From NCBI RefSeq assembly GCF_020539525.1, contig NZ_JACDXX010000001.1, forward strand, positions 124,001 through 188,000: DNA of 64,000 nt. The letters run 5' to 3'. The DNA comes from Pseudogemmobacter faecipullorum. Its GTDB lineage: Bacteria > Pseudomonadota > Alphaproteobacteria > Rhodobacterales > Rhodobacteraceae. Under the pieces are notes generated by a model. It was given only the letters and a program-made list of their open reading frames with translations. It searched no databases and had not been told where the DNA came from. Positions 34,711 to 46,274 of the stretch are shown in pieces. A program made the position numbers and the translations under genes. Position 1 is the stretch's first letter, and each line of letters begins with the position of its first letter.

Positions 34711-35423
34711 TGCGCCGCCTCCCCGCGGATCCGGGTTGCGACAACGCCCGCCAGCGCGCCGGTGATCATCCCGGCCAGAATGCCGGTGGTGCCGGACCAG
34801 AAAACCGTTCCCAGAACGGTCGCCACCCCGGCGGCAAGAATCGCCGGCAGAGCGGCGCGGCTGAGGATCGACATCAGCAGCGCGAGGAACAGCGCGGTCA
34901 GCATGAAATCAAGCCCCGCCCCCACCGCCGGCCAGGCGTCAAGCGCGCCGCCTCCGGCTAAGGCCCCGACCGCCGTGCCCGAGACCCAGGCCGCATAGGC
35001 GGCAAAGCCAAGCCCAAACATATAGGCTTCCGAGAAGCGCTGGCCACGGGTGAGCGCACCAAGCGCCTGGCCAAAGACCTCATCGGTCAGCCCCCAGGCC
35101 CAGGCCCAGGCCTTGCTGCGCCCGGCCTCAGGCCCCGCCTGTTTCATCAGAGCCGGGCCATAAAGCAGATGGCGCAGATTCATCGCGATCAGGGTAAAGG
35201 CCGCCACCAGCACCGGCGCGCCGGAGGCAAACAGCGTCAGCGCCAGAAACTGCGAGGCCCCGGCATAGATCAGCAGGGAGAGAGCCACGGCCTCAATCCC
35301 GGTCAGCCCGGTCCTTGTGGCGGCAACGCCAAAGGAAAAGGCGATCGGAAAATATCCGAGCACAATGGGCAGAGCGGCGATCAGGCCGCTGCGAAAGGTC
35401 ACGGGCGATGCATTTTCGGTCAT
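34707..35423 (-). CDS. azlC: AzlC-family branched-chain amino acid permease
   Basis: A 238-residue polytopic membrane protein; the blocks ALPIVLGYFPIAFSFGVAA, LLIYAGASQFLAL and NLRHLLYGPAL are hallmark AzlC sequences. It forms the large subunit of the AzlCD exporter. I start it at ATG 35423 (MTENASPVTFRSGLI), the usual N-terminus; the open frame runs to 35462 with no better ribosome site. The two-gene azlCD unit lies just downstream of the gcv terminator, so it needs its own promoter in the short gap before it. Confidence 0.9.
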   Translation of the reverse strand: MTENASPVTFRSGLIAALPIVLGYFPIAFSFGVAATRTGLTGIEAVALSLLIYAGASQFLALTLFASGAPVLVAAFTLIAMNLRHLLYGPALMKQAGPEAGRSKAWAWAWGLTDEVFGQALGALTRGQRFSEAYMFGLGFAAYAAWVSGTAVGALAGGGALDAWPAVGAGLDFMLTALFLALLMSILSRAALPAILAAGVATVLGTVFWSGTTGILAGMITGALAGVVATRIRGEAAQ

Positions 35424-35493
35424 GATGCGGCAAGCGCTAACCTGCCCCTTTGCCGAAGTCAAAGCCCGGCCGCATATGCGACCGGGCCAACAG

Positions 35494-35523
35494 AAAACGG
35501 GGAGAGGGTTTCCCCTCTCCCCG
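35494..35523 (-). terminator. Rho-independent terminator of the gcv operon
   Basis: Minus-strand arms at 35513-35523 and 35498-35508 (CGGGGAGAGGG type, 11 bp) are followed by TTTT (35497-35494) CTGTT. A second stem GCCCGG..CCGGGC lies just beyond (35464-35487). It closes the gcvT-gcvH-gcvP transcript. Confidence 0.88.
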
Positions 35524-35548
35524 CCGGTGTCAGATCACCGCTTTACGC

Positions 35549-38392
<2,844 letters not shown>

Positions 38393-38437
38393 CGCGCAGC
38401 TCCTGACAGAGGACTGACGCACCGCGCGCCGCCCCGT

Positions 38438-38485
38438 TCATCTGTCTGAAAATATCCCAGGGGGTCCGGGGGACGCATCCCCCGG
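38438..38485. repeat. Dispersed intergenic repeat (copy A) with adjacent GC hairpin
   Basis: TCATCTGTCTGAAAATATCC at 38438-38457 is the reverse complement, with one mismatch, of the sequence at 43412-43432. It is followed by a perfect 8-bp stem CCGGGGGA-CGCA-TCCCCCGG (38466-38485). It sits between gcvH and gcvP. Confidence 0.75.
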
Positions 38486-38536
38486 CACTTCGTCTTGCCG
38501 CAGAGCGGGCGACAGGCGCCCCCTCTGCAACCGGCC

Positions 38537-38896
38537 TCAGCCGATCATGTCTTTATATTCGTCTTCGGTCATCAGATCATCGAGCACGCTCAGATCATCA
38601 ACCTTCATCTTGAAGAACCAGGCCTCGCCCAGCGGATCCGAATTCACCAGGCCGGGATTGTCCGAGAGCTTGTCATTAACCTCGACAATCTCGCCATCGA
38701 CCGGGGCCAGAATATCCGAGGCCGCTTTCACGCTTTCGATCACCGAGACCTCGTCACCGGCGGCCACCTGGGTTTCACGCTCCGGCAGTTCCACGAAGAC
38801 CACATCGCCAAGTGCTTCCGCAGCATGTTCGGTGATACCGACGACGACCAGATCCCCCTCGACGCGGAGCCATTCATGTTCTTTGGTAAATTTCAT
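38537..38896 (-). CDS. gcvH: Glycine cleavage system H protein
   Basis: Lipoyl carrier shuttling the aminomethyl group between GcvP and GcvT. The 119-residue protein has the expected fold: KFTKEHEWLRVEGD, VVGITEHAAEALGDVVFVELPE and the lipoylation motif VIESVKAASDI with the modified lysine in ESVKA, then DPLGEAWFFKMKV. ATG 38896 has GAGGGATC upstream. It starts 18 nt after the gcvT stop. Length and motifs are canonical. Confidence 0.97.
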   Translation of the reverse strand: MKFTKEHEWLRVEGDLVVVGITEHAAEALGDVVFVELPERETQVAAGDEVSVIESVKAASDILAPVDGEIVEVNDKLSDNPGLVNSDPLGEAWFFKMKVDDLSVLDDLMTEDEYKDMIG

Positions 38897-38913
38897 CTCT
38901 GATCCCTCGGGTT

Positions 38914-40035
38914 TCAGCGTTTATAGGAATGGGGGTGGAAAGGCGCCGCGGTGACGGTCAGGGGCGCGCGTTTGCCGCGCAGCTCGCCCTCGATCACCGT
39001 GCCCAGCGGCGCGAAAGCCGTGGCGACATAGCCAATGGCCAGCGGTGCCTGAACCGAGGGGCCAAAGCCGCCCGAGCTGATTTTGCCGATCGGCGTGCCA
39101 TCGGTCGAGTAGAGTCCGACACCTTCGCGCATCGGCGCCCGGCCTTCCGGGCGCAAAGCCACGCGCTGACGCTCGGTGCCTTCGCTCAGCTCGCGCAGGA
39201 TACGCGCCGCGCCCGGGAAACCGCCCTCGCGCGCGCCGCCGCTGCGGCGGGCCTTCTGGATCGCCCAGCCCAGCCCCGCCTCGACCGGCGAAGTGGTCTC
39301 GTCCATATCATTGCCATAAAGGCAAAGCCCGGCCTCAAGCCGCAGGCTGTCGCGCGCGCCAAGGCCGATAGGCATCACCCCCTCAATCGCCAGCAGCGCC
39401 CGGGCCAGATCCTCGGCCCCGCCGAAGGGCACCGAAATCTCAAACCCGTCCTCGCCGGTATAGCCCGAGCGCGAAAGCCAGAGCTGACCGAAAACACTAT
39501 CCACCGACAGCACATCCATGAAGCGCATGCCGGCGGCCTCGGGCACCAAGCTGGCAAAAGCCGCCTCTGCCGCGGGGCCCTGCAACGCGAAGAGTGCGCG
39601 CTCATGCTGCACTTCAACCCGCGCCACATCGCCGAGATGGGCAGCCAGATGCGCGAAGTCATGCTCTTTGCGCGAGGCATTCACCACCAGCAGATAATCC
39701 GTGCCGCGATTGGCAAACATCAGATCATCCAGGATGCCGCCATCAGCGCTGGTGAACAGGCCATAGCGCTGACGGCCCGGCGGCAGCGACAGCACATCGA
39801 CCGGCATCAGTTTTTCCAGCCCCAGGGCCAGGGCCTCCATGCCCCTGGTGGGATGCAGCACCACCTGGCCCATATGGCTGACATCGAAAAGCCCGGCCTG
39901 CGAACGGGTGTGCAGATGTTCGGCCATTACCCCGGCGGGATATTGCACCGGCATCTCATAGCCCGCGAAAGGCACCATTTTGCCGCCAAGACTGACATGC
40001 AGCCCGTGCAGCGGAAGACGCAAAAGGTCGGTCAA
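38914..40035 (-). CDS. gcvT: Aminomethyltransferase, glycine cleavage T protein
   Basis: Transfers the methylene carbon from lipoyl-bound aminomethyl to tetrahydrofolate, releasing ammonia. The 373-residue protein shows HVSLGGKMVPFAGYEMPVQY, GLFDVSHMGQVVLH, FALQGPAAEAAFASLV, SRSGYTGEDGFEISVP (folate-site region) and LGARDSLRLEAGLCLYGND. The start appears to be a TTG at 40035, with GGGGAGGG 5 nt upstream; a low-efficiency start would add to riboswitch control. First gene of gcvTHP, immediately behind a tandem glycine riboswitch. Distinct from dmmD. Confidence 0.95.
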   Translation of the reverse strand: MTDLLRLPLHGLHVSLGGKMVPFAGYEMPVQYPAGVMAEHLHTRSQAGLFDVSHMGQVVLHPTRGMEALALGLEKLMPVDVLSLPPGRQRYGLFTSADGGILDDLMFANRGTDYLLVVNASRKEHDFAHLAAHLGDVARVEVQHERALFALQGPAAEAAFASLVPEAAGMRFMDVLSVDSVFGQLWLSRSGYTGEDGFEISVPFGGAEDLARALLAIEGVMPIGLGARDSLRLEAGLCLYGNDMDETTSPVEAGLGWAIQKARRSGGAREGGFPGAARILRELSEGTERQRVALRPEGRAPMREGVGLYSTDGTPIGKISSGGFGPSVQAPLAIGYVATAFAPLGTVIEGELRGKRAPLTVTAAPFHPHSYKR

Positions 40036-40111
40036 ACCGGCCCTCCCCTGTTTTCAGTTATGGCCGGTACATATGCCGGCACCGATTACAGCAGTACCCC
40101 TGCCGCACGGT

Positions 40112-40292
40112 GCCCCCTCTGTCCTTGCGCCCGTGGCGCGCCTGAGATCGTTATCCCTTCGGCGGGCGCGGTTGCGCCTCTCTCCAGAGTCTTCCTTGCA
40201 GAAACGGTCCCTTGCGCCTGAGAGTTTACCGGGGCGGTTGCTCCTTCGGCACCGGACCCGGAAGACCTGCCTCCCTGCCCGGATTCTCCCGA
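40112..40292 (-). ncRNA. Tandem glycine riboswitch controlling gcvTHP
   Basis: On the minus strand two consecutive glycine aptamers are visible. The first runs from GGGAGAATCC (40290-40281) through GCCGAAGGAGCAA to CTCTCAGGCGCAAGGGACC (40224-40206). The second runs from CTGGAGAGAGGCGCAA (40187-40172) through GCCGAAGGGATAACG to ATCTCAGGCGC and GCGCAAGGACAGAGGG (to 40113). CCGAAGG, CTCAGG and GCAAGGACC-like elements are the family consensus. The 76 nt between aptamer 2 and the TTG start of gcvT would be the expression platform. Function is firmly established for the family: glycine turns the cleavage genes on. Confidence 0.95.
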
Positions 40293-40407
40293 TCCTGCGC
40301 TCTCTGCATAGCCGATCTGCCAGAGGAGCAGCAAGGGCAATTTGCCAGTCAAATATCTCAATAGATAAAAGCTATGGAACCGATAGGCGCGACCAGTGCA
40401 ACCCGGT

Positions 40408-41823
40408 TCAGGCCCGGCGCTCGCCCGGGGCGGCGGGCTCGGCCTCGGGCTGGCTCAGCGCGGCCGGTGCGACGGGCCGGACGCCGATCGGCACATTTGG
40501 GCGGCGGATCGCCAGGGCGGCAAAACCCCAGGCCAGCAGCGCAAAGGCAACGCCGCCAACCGCCTGACCGATCAGCACTCCCTGGGCCCCCCAGAGCTGG
40601 CCAAACCACCAGGCAAAGGGAATGGTGCCAAGGGTATGGCGGCCCCAGTTGACCACCGTCGACCAGAAAGGACGGCCCAGATTATTGCAGACCGCATTGC
40701 CGGCAAAGATGACCCCGTTGAAAAACCATAATAATGCCAGAGGTCCGCAAAAGAGATAGACGATCTCACGGGTCAGGCCTTCGGCGCGGAACAGATCGGC
40801 AATCGGGGCCCGCAGCAGCCAGAGCAGGCCCGATACCACCAGGATGATCACCGCGATAAAGATCAGCGCATCGCGGAAAGCCTGGCGCACCCGGTCCATC
40901 CGTCCGGCGCCGAGATTCTGGCCGATGATCGGCCCCAGAGCCCCGGCCAGGGCGAAGATCACCCCGAAGGCCACCGGGGTCAGACGCCCGGCAATCGCCA
41001 TGCCCGCCACCGCCGCCTCGCCAAAGCCCGAGGCCATGCGGGTGACGAAAGCCTGGCCCACCGGGGTGGCAATCTGGGTCAGAATGGCCGGAATACCGAT
41101 GGCCCAGACTGGCGCCATATCGCGCAGAACGCCGCGCAGCGTCGGCCGGTTAAAGCCGCCATGTTTCCTGATCACCGGCCGGACCGCCATGAACAGGATC
41201 AGCGCCCGGCTGATGATGCCGGTCAGCGCCGCCCCGGTCAGGTCAAGCCCGAGGCCAAAGATCAGCAGCGGATCCAGCACCGCCGTCACCACCGCCCCCC
41301 AGACCGTGGCCATCATCGCCGCCTGAGCATCGCCATGGCTGCGCAAAATTGCCGTTCCGATCATGCCCAGCATCAGCAGCGGCTGGCCGAGGGTCACGAT
41401 CTGCAGATAATGCTCGGCCAGATCATGCGCCTCGCCTTCCGCCCCCAGGAGCTGCAGCATCGGCGAGAGCATGAACCAGACCAGGGCGGCGAAAGGCACT
41501 CCAAAGATCAGGCCGAGCATCATCCCGGTCGTCGCCTTCTCACGCGCCAGCGCCATGTCGCGCTGCCCGATGGCGCGACTGACGAGCGCCGAGACGGCAA
41601 TCGACAATCCGATCCCCAGCGAGGTGGTGAAAAACAGCACCGCCCCGGCATAGCCGATCGCCGCCGCCAGCTCGGCCCGGCCCAGCCAGGAGATATAGGC
41701 CATATTGATCAGATCGACGACAAACACCGCCATCAGCCCGACCGAGGCGGTCAGCGACATCACCGTGATATGGCGAAACAGATTGCCCTCGACAAAGCGG
41801 GCCTGGGATTGGGTGCTGGACAA
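40408..41823 (-). CDS. MATE-family multidrug efflux transporter
   Basis: A 471-residue inner-membrane antiporter of the MatE fold, predicted 12 helices in two halves: GNLFRHITVMSLTASVGLMAVFVVDL (named by GNLFRHITVMSL), ALVSRAIGQRDMA in the loop after helix 2-3, and the second-half repeat AGALGPIIGQNLGAGRMDRVRQAFRDAL whose IGQNLGAG motif is diagnostic. The start is probably a TTG at 41823 with GGGAGA 8 nt before it. It would export cationic compounds using Na+ or H+; substrates cannot be predicted. It is divergently placed against nothing and lies upstream of the gcv leader in tandem, so it may be monocistronic. Confidence 0.9.
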   Translation of the reverse strand: MSSTQSQARFVEGNLFRHITVMSLTASVGLMAVFVVDLINMAYISWLGRAELAAAIGYAGAVLFFTTSLGIGLSIAVSALVSRAIGQRDMALAREKATTGMMLGLIFGVPFAALVWFMLSPMLQLLGAEGEAHDLAEHYLQIVTLGQPLLMLGMIGTAILRSHGDAQAAMMATVWGAVVTAVLDPLLIFGLGLDLTGAALTGIISRALILFMAVRPVIRKHGGFNRPTLRGVLRDMAPVWAIGIPAILTQIATPVGQAFVTRMASGFGEAAVAGMAIAGRLTPVAFGVIFALAGALGPIIGQNLGAGRMDRVRQAFRDALIFIAVIILVVSGLLWLLRAPIADLFRAEGLTREIVYLFCGPLALLWFFNGVIFAGNAVCNNLGRPFWSTVVNWGRHTLGTIPFAWWFGQLWGAQGVLIGQAVGGVAFALLAWGFAALAIRRPNVPIGVRPVAPAALSQPEAEPAAPGERRA

Positions 41824-41884
41824 AAGCGGTCTCCCGGTCGGAAATCAGGCGGATATGCGGGTTTTGGCGCGCATCCCGAAATGC

Positions 41885-41917
41885 AAAAGGCGCAGCGGCT
41901 TAACGCCGCTGCGCCTT
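41885..41917 (-). terminator. Rho-independent terminator of gltX
   Basis: AAGGCGCAGCGGC (41887-41899) and GCCGCTGCGCCTT (41905-41917) form a 13-bp perfect stem with a 5-nt loop; on the minus strand the stem ends in TTTT. It lies 35 nt after the gltX stop codon. Confidence 0.9.
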
Positions 41918-41952
41918 GTTTGTTGCACGGATCGCGCGCCTCTGCGCGAAAA

Positions 41953-43284
41953 TCAGACCTGCGGCAGCTTCTTCAGCAGCGGCATGACATCGGCCATTTC
42001 CGGGCCATTACCACGGCCGGTCAGCGCCTTGCGCAAAGGCATGAACAGATCTTTGCCCTTACGGCCGGTTGCCGCTTTCACCGCCGCCGTCCATTCGCCC
42101 CAGGTGGCTTTGGTGAAGGGGCCTTGCGGCAGCAAAGCGAAAGCCTCGCGGATGAAATCACGGTCCTGATCCTCGATCAGCGGCTCCGCCCCTTCCGAGA
42201 ACAGCTTCCACCAGCCCTCAAGATCGGCGAGAACGGTGATATTGCCCCGCGCCACGGCCCAGAAATCCTCGGCCTCGGCTGCCGGCACCCCCAGCGCCTC
42301 AATGCGCTCCTGGACCTTGCTGAAGGGCATGTTCTGCACCCAGGCGCGGGTCAGCGGGAACAGATCTTCCGGATCGAATTTGGTCGCGCTGCCACCGAAG
42401 CTTTCAATATCAAAGCCCTCGGCCAGTTCCTCGAGGTTCGAGACCAGCTCAATCGGTTTCGACGAGCCCAGCCGCGCCATCATCGACAAAAGCGCCATCG
42501 GCTCAACACCCTGGGCGCGCAGATCGCGCAAAGACAAAGCGCCAAGACGTTTCGACAGCTCTTCGCCTTTCGGGCCCGAAAGCAGCGAATGATGCGCGAA
42601 AGCGGGCGGCGTGCCGCCCAGGGCTTCCATGATCTGGATCTGGGTGGCGGTATTGGTCACATGGTCAGCGCCGCGCACGATATGGGTCACGCCCATTTCC
42701 ACGTCATCGACCGAGGAGGCGAAGGTGTAAAGCACCTGGCCATCGGCGCGGATCAGCACCGGATCCGAGACGCTGGCCGCATCGATCGAAATATCGCCGA
42801 TGATACCGTCTTTCCATTCGATGCGGCTCTGGTTCAGGCGGAAACGCCAGTAACCGGCCCGGCCCTCGGCGCGGAAAGCCGCCTTCTGCTCTTCGGTCAG
42901 GCTCAGCGAGGCGCGGTCATAGACCGGCGGGCGGCCCATATTCAGCTGCTTCTTGCGCTTCAGATCCAGCTCGGCCGGGGTTTCAAAGCTTTCATAGAAA
43001 CGGCCATTGGCGCGCAGCTGCGCCGCCGCCTCTTCATAGCGGTCATAGCGGGCCGACTGGCGCTCGATCCGGTCCCAGGTCAGGCCCAGCCATTCGAGAT
43101 CCTGCTGCAGCGCGTCGATATATTCCTGTTTCGAGCGCTCCTGGTCGGTATCGTCCAGACGCAGGATGAAGGTCCCGCCGGCCTTGCGGGCGATCAGGTA
43201 GTTCATCAGCGCGGTGCGCAGATTGCCGACATGGATATAACCGGTCGGCGAAGGGGCGAAGCGGGTAACGACGGGCTTGGACAT
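41953..43284 (-). CDS. gltX: Glutamyl-tRNA synthetase
   Basis: Charges tRNA(Glu), or tRNA(Gln) for later amidation, with glutamate. The 443-residue class I synthetase has the HIGH-equivalent PSPTGYIHVGNLRTAL (HVGN), TDQERSKQEY, and a KMSKS-equivalent GEELSKRLGA. ATG 43284 (MSKPVVTRFAPSPTG) is the natural N-terminus with GAGGAT upstream; the frame extends to 43335 without support. Alphaproteobacteria often have two GltX paralogues, and the relatively short 443-residue form could be either; the window does not tell which tRNA it prefers. Confidence 0.94.
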   Translation of the reverse strand: MSKPVVTRFAPSPTGYIHVGNLRTALMNYLIARKAGGTFILRLDDTDQERSKQEYIDALQQDLEWLGLTWDRIERQSARYDRYEEAAAQLRANGRFYESFETPAELDLKRKKQLNMGRPPVYDRASLSLTEEQKAAFRAEGRAGYWRFRLNQSRIEWKDGIIGDISIDAASVSDPVLIRADGQVLYTFASSVDDVEMGVTHIVRGADHVTNTATQIQIMEALGGTPPAFAHHSLLSGPKGEELSKRLGALSLRDLRAQGVEPMALLSMMARLGSSKPIELVSNLEELAEGFDIESFGGSATKFDPEDLFPLTRAWVQNMPFSKVQERIEALGVPAAEAEDFWAVARGNITVLADLEGWWKLFSEGAEPLIEDQDRDFIREAFALLPQGPFTKATWGEWTAAVKAATGRKGKDLFMPLRKALTGRGNGPEMADVMPLLKKLPQV

Positions 43285-43411
43285 CAGCAGATCCTCGGGC
43301 AGGCAGACAGTCCTGCAAAGCCCTCCCTCTGTCACAGCTCTGGCGGATTGTCCAGAATTGCGAGGAAAAGACGGGGGCGCTGCCCCCTTGCCCCTGCGGG
43401 GCTCAGCCCCC

Positions 43412-43478
43412 GGGATATTTTCCGACAGATGAGGTTCGAGGCGCGTGGCGCCCCCCTCACCTGTCCTGAAATATCCCC
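43412..43478. repeat. Dispersed intergenic repeat, inverted pair (copies B and C)
   Basis: GGGATATTTTCCGACAGATG (43412-43431) and, inverted, CACCTGTCCTGAAATATCCC (43458-43477) face each other around a 24-nt spacer, so the pair can fold into a long imperfect hairpin. Copy B matches 20 of 21 bases of the complement of copy A at 38438-38458. The pair occupies the gap between gltX and the MBL-fold gene. Confidence 0.75.
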
Positions 43479-43493
43479 GCCGGAGGCTCTGTA

Positions 43494-44435
43494 TTACTCG
43501 ACGAAGGACAGCTGATAGCTGTGGGGCACATAGCGGAAGCCCTCTCCCTTCGGCTCGACATAGCCCAGGCCGGGGAAGGGCATGTGATAGCCGATGAAAG
43601 GCAGCCGGTCGGCGGCAATCATGCCAAAGATGCGTTTGCGCGTCGCAGCCGCTGCGGCTTTATCGACATCGAAACGCACCTCCCAGTCGGGATGTTCCAG
43701 CGACCAGACGAAGTGATTGGCGCAATCCGCGGTCAGCACCATCAGCTTGCCATCGCTCTCGAGCATCCAGGCCATATGGCCGGGGGTATGGCCAAAGGCC
43801 TCAAGCGCGGTGATGCCCGGGGCCGCCTCATCGCCATCGGCGACAAAGCGGGTCTGGGCCGCCAGCGGGCGGACCTTTTTGTCAAAACCCTCATTCTCCT
43901 GACCCGACCAGTAGTCGAACTCGGCCCGTCCGGTGACATAGCGCGCACGCGGAAAGACCGGCGTTGCGCCATCGGGCATGGTCAGCCCGCCGATGTGATC
44001 GCCATGCATATGGGTCAGCACCACCACATCCACCGCCTGGGGCGAGACCCCGGCCTGGGTCAGGGCGGCGAGGATGCCTTCCGGCGCGAGGCCGGTGTCA
44101 AACAGCACCAGCTCGCTGCCGGTATTGACCAGAACCGGGCAGAAATTGCTGCCGGCGCGGTCGGTGGGCAGGAAGGCGGCCTGCGACACGGCTGCAAATT
44201 CCGCATCGCTGACATTCAGGCCAAAGCTGCGCCTGGGTTCGGCATTCTCGCCCGATCCGGCCAGCAAAGTGGTGATCTCAAACCCGCCGAGGCGAAAACG
44301 GCGATAGAGCCCCTCGCCCGGCCCCTGACGCTCGATCTTTGCCGCCGCCGGTGTCACCAGCCCGCCGGTTAACCCAGCCGCAAGCGGCAAAGCAGCTGCG
44401 GCGAAAAGGGCGTGACGGCGGGACAGACCGGGCAT
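43494..44435 (-). CDS. MBL-fold metallohydrolase with Tat signal
   Basis: A 313-residue metallo-beta-lactamase-fold hydrolase. The N-terminus MPGLSRRHALFAAAALPLAAGL has a twin-arginine (SRRHALF) signal followed by a hydrophobic stretch and TPAAAK, a likely cleavage site, so it is exported folded to the periplasm. The zinc motif LTHMHGDHIGGL lies about residue 140; FGHTPGHMAW and GYHMPFPGLG supply later ligands. ATG 44435 with GGAGAAT upstream is favoured over the frame extension to 44480. Lactonase-like or other hydrolase activity is possible; the substrate cannot be predicted. Confidence 0.86.
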   Translation of the reverse strand: MPGLSRRHALFAAAALPLAAGLTGGLVTPAAAKIERQGPGEGLYRRFRLGGFEITTLLAGSGENAEPRRSFGLNVSDAEFAAVSQAAFLPTDRAGSNFCPVLVNTGSELVLFDTGLAPEGILAALTQAGVSPQAVDVVVLTHMHGDHIGGLTMPDGATPVFPRARYVTGRAEFDYWSGQENEGFDKKVRPLAAQTRFVADGDEAAPGITALEAFGHTPGHMAWMLESDGKLMVLTADCANHFVWSLEHPDWEVRFDVDKAAAAATRKRIFGMIAADRLPFIGYHMPFPGLGYVEPKGEGFRYVPHSYQLSFVE

Positions 44436-44600
44436 GATATTCTCCAGAATTCTTAAGGCGGATCGCAGCGGGCCCGGCATTGCTGAGCCGGGCTTTCTGA
44501 TCAGAACACCCCGGCTACACAGGCAGGCCTGACAGCTCCTTAGCCCTGCCAGATCACATCAGCACATCACACTCGCGTCAGAGTTTCGCCATCGGCGGCA

Positions 44601-45011
44601 TCATTCCCACCAGCGGTCCACCCCGGCGATCTCTTCATCGGACCAGCCGAAATGATGCGCCAGTTCGTGAATGGTGACATGGCTGACCAGCTCGCCGATG
44701 CTGACATTGCCGCGCTCAACCCATTCATCCAGGATCGGGCGGCGGAACAGCCAGACCATATCCGGCTGCAGCACCTGCTCACTCACCGATTTTTCGGTCA
44801 GCGGGATGCCCTCATAGAGCCCGGTCAGCTCAAAGGGATCATTCAGATCCATCGCCTCCAGCATCGCTTCTGACGGAAAATCCTCGACCCGCAGCACCAC
44901 CTGGCTGGCGGGGTCGCGCCAGGGGGCAGGCAGGCTGGCCATGGCCTCGCGCGCGAGGCTTTCGATCAGTTCGAGAGAGGGGGCGAGGGCATCGGCGGCT
45001 GGGTCTGACAT
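44601..45011 (-). CDS. Small zincin-like metallopeptidase family protein
   Basis: A 136-residue cytosolic protein with the zinc-protease motif VTIHELAHHFGWSDEE near its C-terminus (HExxHxxG type) and the family stretch VLRVEDFPSEA...LTGLYEGIPL. It matches the PF06262-like minimal zincins, whose function is not established. ATG 45011; the ribosome site is weak. It lies 66 nt downstream of the MFS gene on the same strand and may be cotranscribed with it. Confidence 0.85.
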   Translation of the reverse strand: MSDPAADALAPSLELIESLAREAMASLPAPWRDPASQVVLRVEDFPSEAMLEAMDLNDPFELTGLYEGIPLTEKSVSEQVLQPDMVWLFRRPILDEWVERGNVSIGELVSHVTIHELAHHFGWSDEEIAGVDRWWE

Positions 45012-45077
45012 AGGCCCAAGCCTGGCATAACCCTGCCCGGCAGGAAAGGGGGGGCATCCCCTGCCCCCGCCATCAGA

Positions 45078-46274
45078 TCATCCGGCGCTTTGCGCCAGCG
45101 GATAGCGGTTTTTATGCCAGACCAGCAGAGCCAGCATCGCAATACCCGCCAGAGCAAAGCCGATCGCCACAATCCCCGAGGAGCGATAGCCCCAGCCCGC
45201 CGCCAGCGCCGCACCGGCGACCAGCGGGCCGATGCCATTGGCGGCATTAAAGGCGGCATGATTCATCGCGGCCGCCATGCTCTGGGCATTGCCTGCCACA
45301 TCCATCAGCCGGGTCTGCAGCGGCACGAAAACCCCCGAGGCCAGGCCCAGCAGCAAAGCCGAAAGCCCCATCAGCCAGGCATTGCCAACCGCATAAGAGC
45401 AGAAAGCCTGGGCAAAGATCGAGAAGATCAGCAGATAGAGGCAGGAACGGATCACGCCAAAGCGGATGGTCATGCGTGCGGCGAGGATGGATCCAAGGGT
45501 GATCCCGACACCAAAGACCGAGGCCAGCACCGGCACCACCCATTCCGGCGCATCCGTGGTGGCGCGCAAAGCCGCCGAAAGGAAGGCATAGACCGCGAAA
45601 AGGCCGCCGCAGCCGATCAGCCCGACACCAAGCGTCAGCAGCACATGCGGATTGCGCAGAGCGCGCAGCTCCTGCATCGGCCTGGCATCGGGATCGACCC
45701 CAACCCGCGGCACCAGCCTCAGGATCAGCAGGGCCGAGAGCAGCGCCAGCACGCCCGGCAGCGCGAAACCGGCGCGCCAGCCCAGCTCCTGGCCCAGCCA
45801 GCCGGCAAAGGGCACACCGATGATATTGGCAATGGTCAGGCCCAGCATGATCTGGGTCACCCCTTTGGCGCGCTGATCATGCGGCAGCGCATCCGCCGCA
45901 ACCAGCATCGCCACTCCGAGAAAGCCGCCATGCGGCAGCCCGGCAAGAAAACGCATCCCGACCAGGGTGCTGTAGCCTGGCAGGGCTGCGGCCAGCAGGT
46001 TGAGCAGACCATAGGCGGCGATCAGCGCCGCAAGATAGCGGCGGCGCGGCAGCCTTGCGCCGAGAATGGTGGTGATCGGCGCGCCGACCACCACGCCAAA
46101 AGCATAGGCGCTGACCACATGCCCGGCCTGGGATTCACTGACCGCCAGGTCTTCAGCATACCAGGGCAAGAGCCCCATCGCCGCGAATTCCGATGTGCCG
46201 ATGGCAAAAGATCCAAGCGCAAGGGCCAGAATCGCCAGTCCCAGATTTGGGCGCGGCTCGGGATGAGAGAACAT
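45078..46274 (-). CDS. MFS transporter (DHA1-type efflux)
   Basis: A 398-residue 12-helix major facilitator protein. FAIGTSEFAAMGLLPWYAEDL in helix 1 and HVVSAYAFGVVVGAPITTIL in helix 2 are typical of the AraJ/YdhP/PbuE-like DHA1 subgroup, as are GARLPRRRYLAAL (motif A region) and GLPHGGFLGVAML. The start is ATG 46274 (MFSHPEPRPN) with AGGTG upstream; the frame extends to 46304. Likely an exporter of small metabolites, purines or drugs. It is divergent from fadH, with a 289-nt gap between them. Confidence 0.88.
   Translation of the reverse strand: MFSHPEPRPNLGLAILALALGSFAIGTSEFAAMGLLPWYAEDLAVSESQAGHVVSAYAFGVVVGAPITTILGARLPRRRYLAALIAAYGLLNLLAAALPGYSTLVGMRFLAGLPHGGFLGVAMLVAADALPHDQRAKGVTQIMLGLTIANIIGVPFAGWLGQELGWRAGFALPGVLALLSALLILRLVPRVGVDPDARPMQELRALRNPHVLLTLGVGLIGCGGLFAVYAFLSAALRATTDAPEWVVPVLASVFGVGITLGSILAARMTIRFGVIRSCLYLLIFSIFAQAFCSYAVGNAWLMGLSALLLGLASGVFVPLQTRLMDVAGNAQSMAAAMNHAAFNAANGIGPLVAGAALAAGWGYRSSGIVAIGFALAGIAMLALLVWHKNRYPLAQSAG

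Noticed and set aside
41161-43515. Very long antisense open frame over the MATE gene and gltX
   Set aside because: It spans two well-supported genes on the other strand and has a low-complexity Arg/Gln/His-rich translation; it is a shadow.
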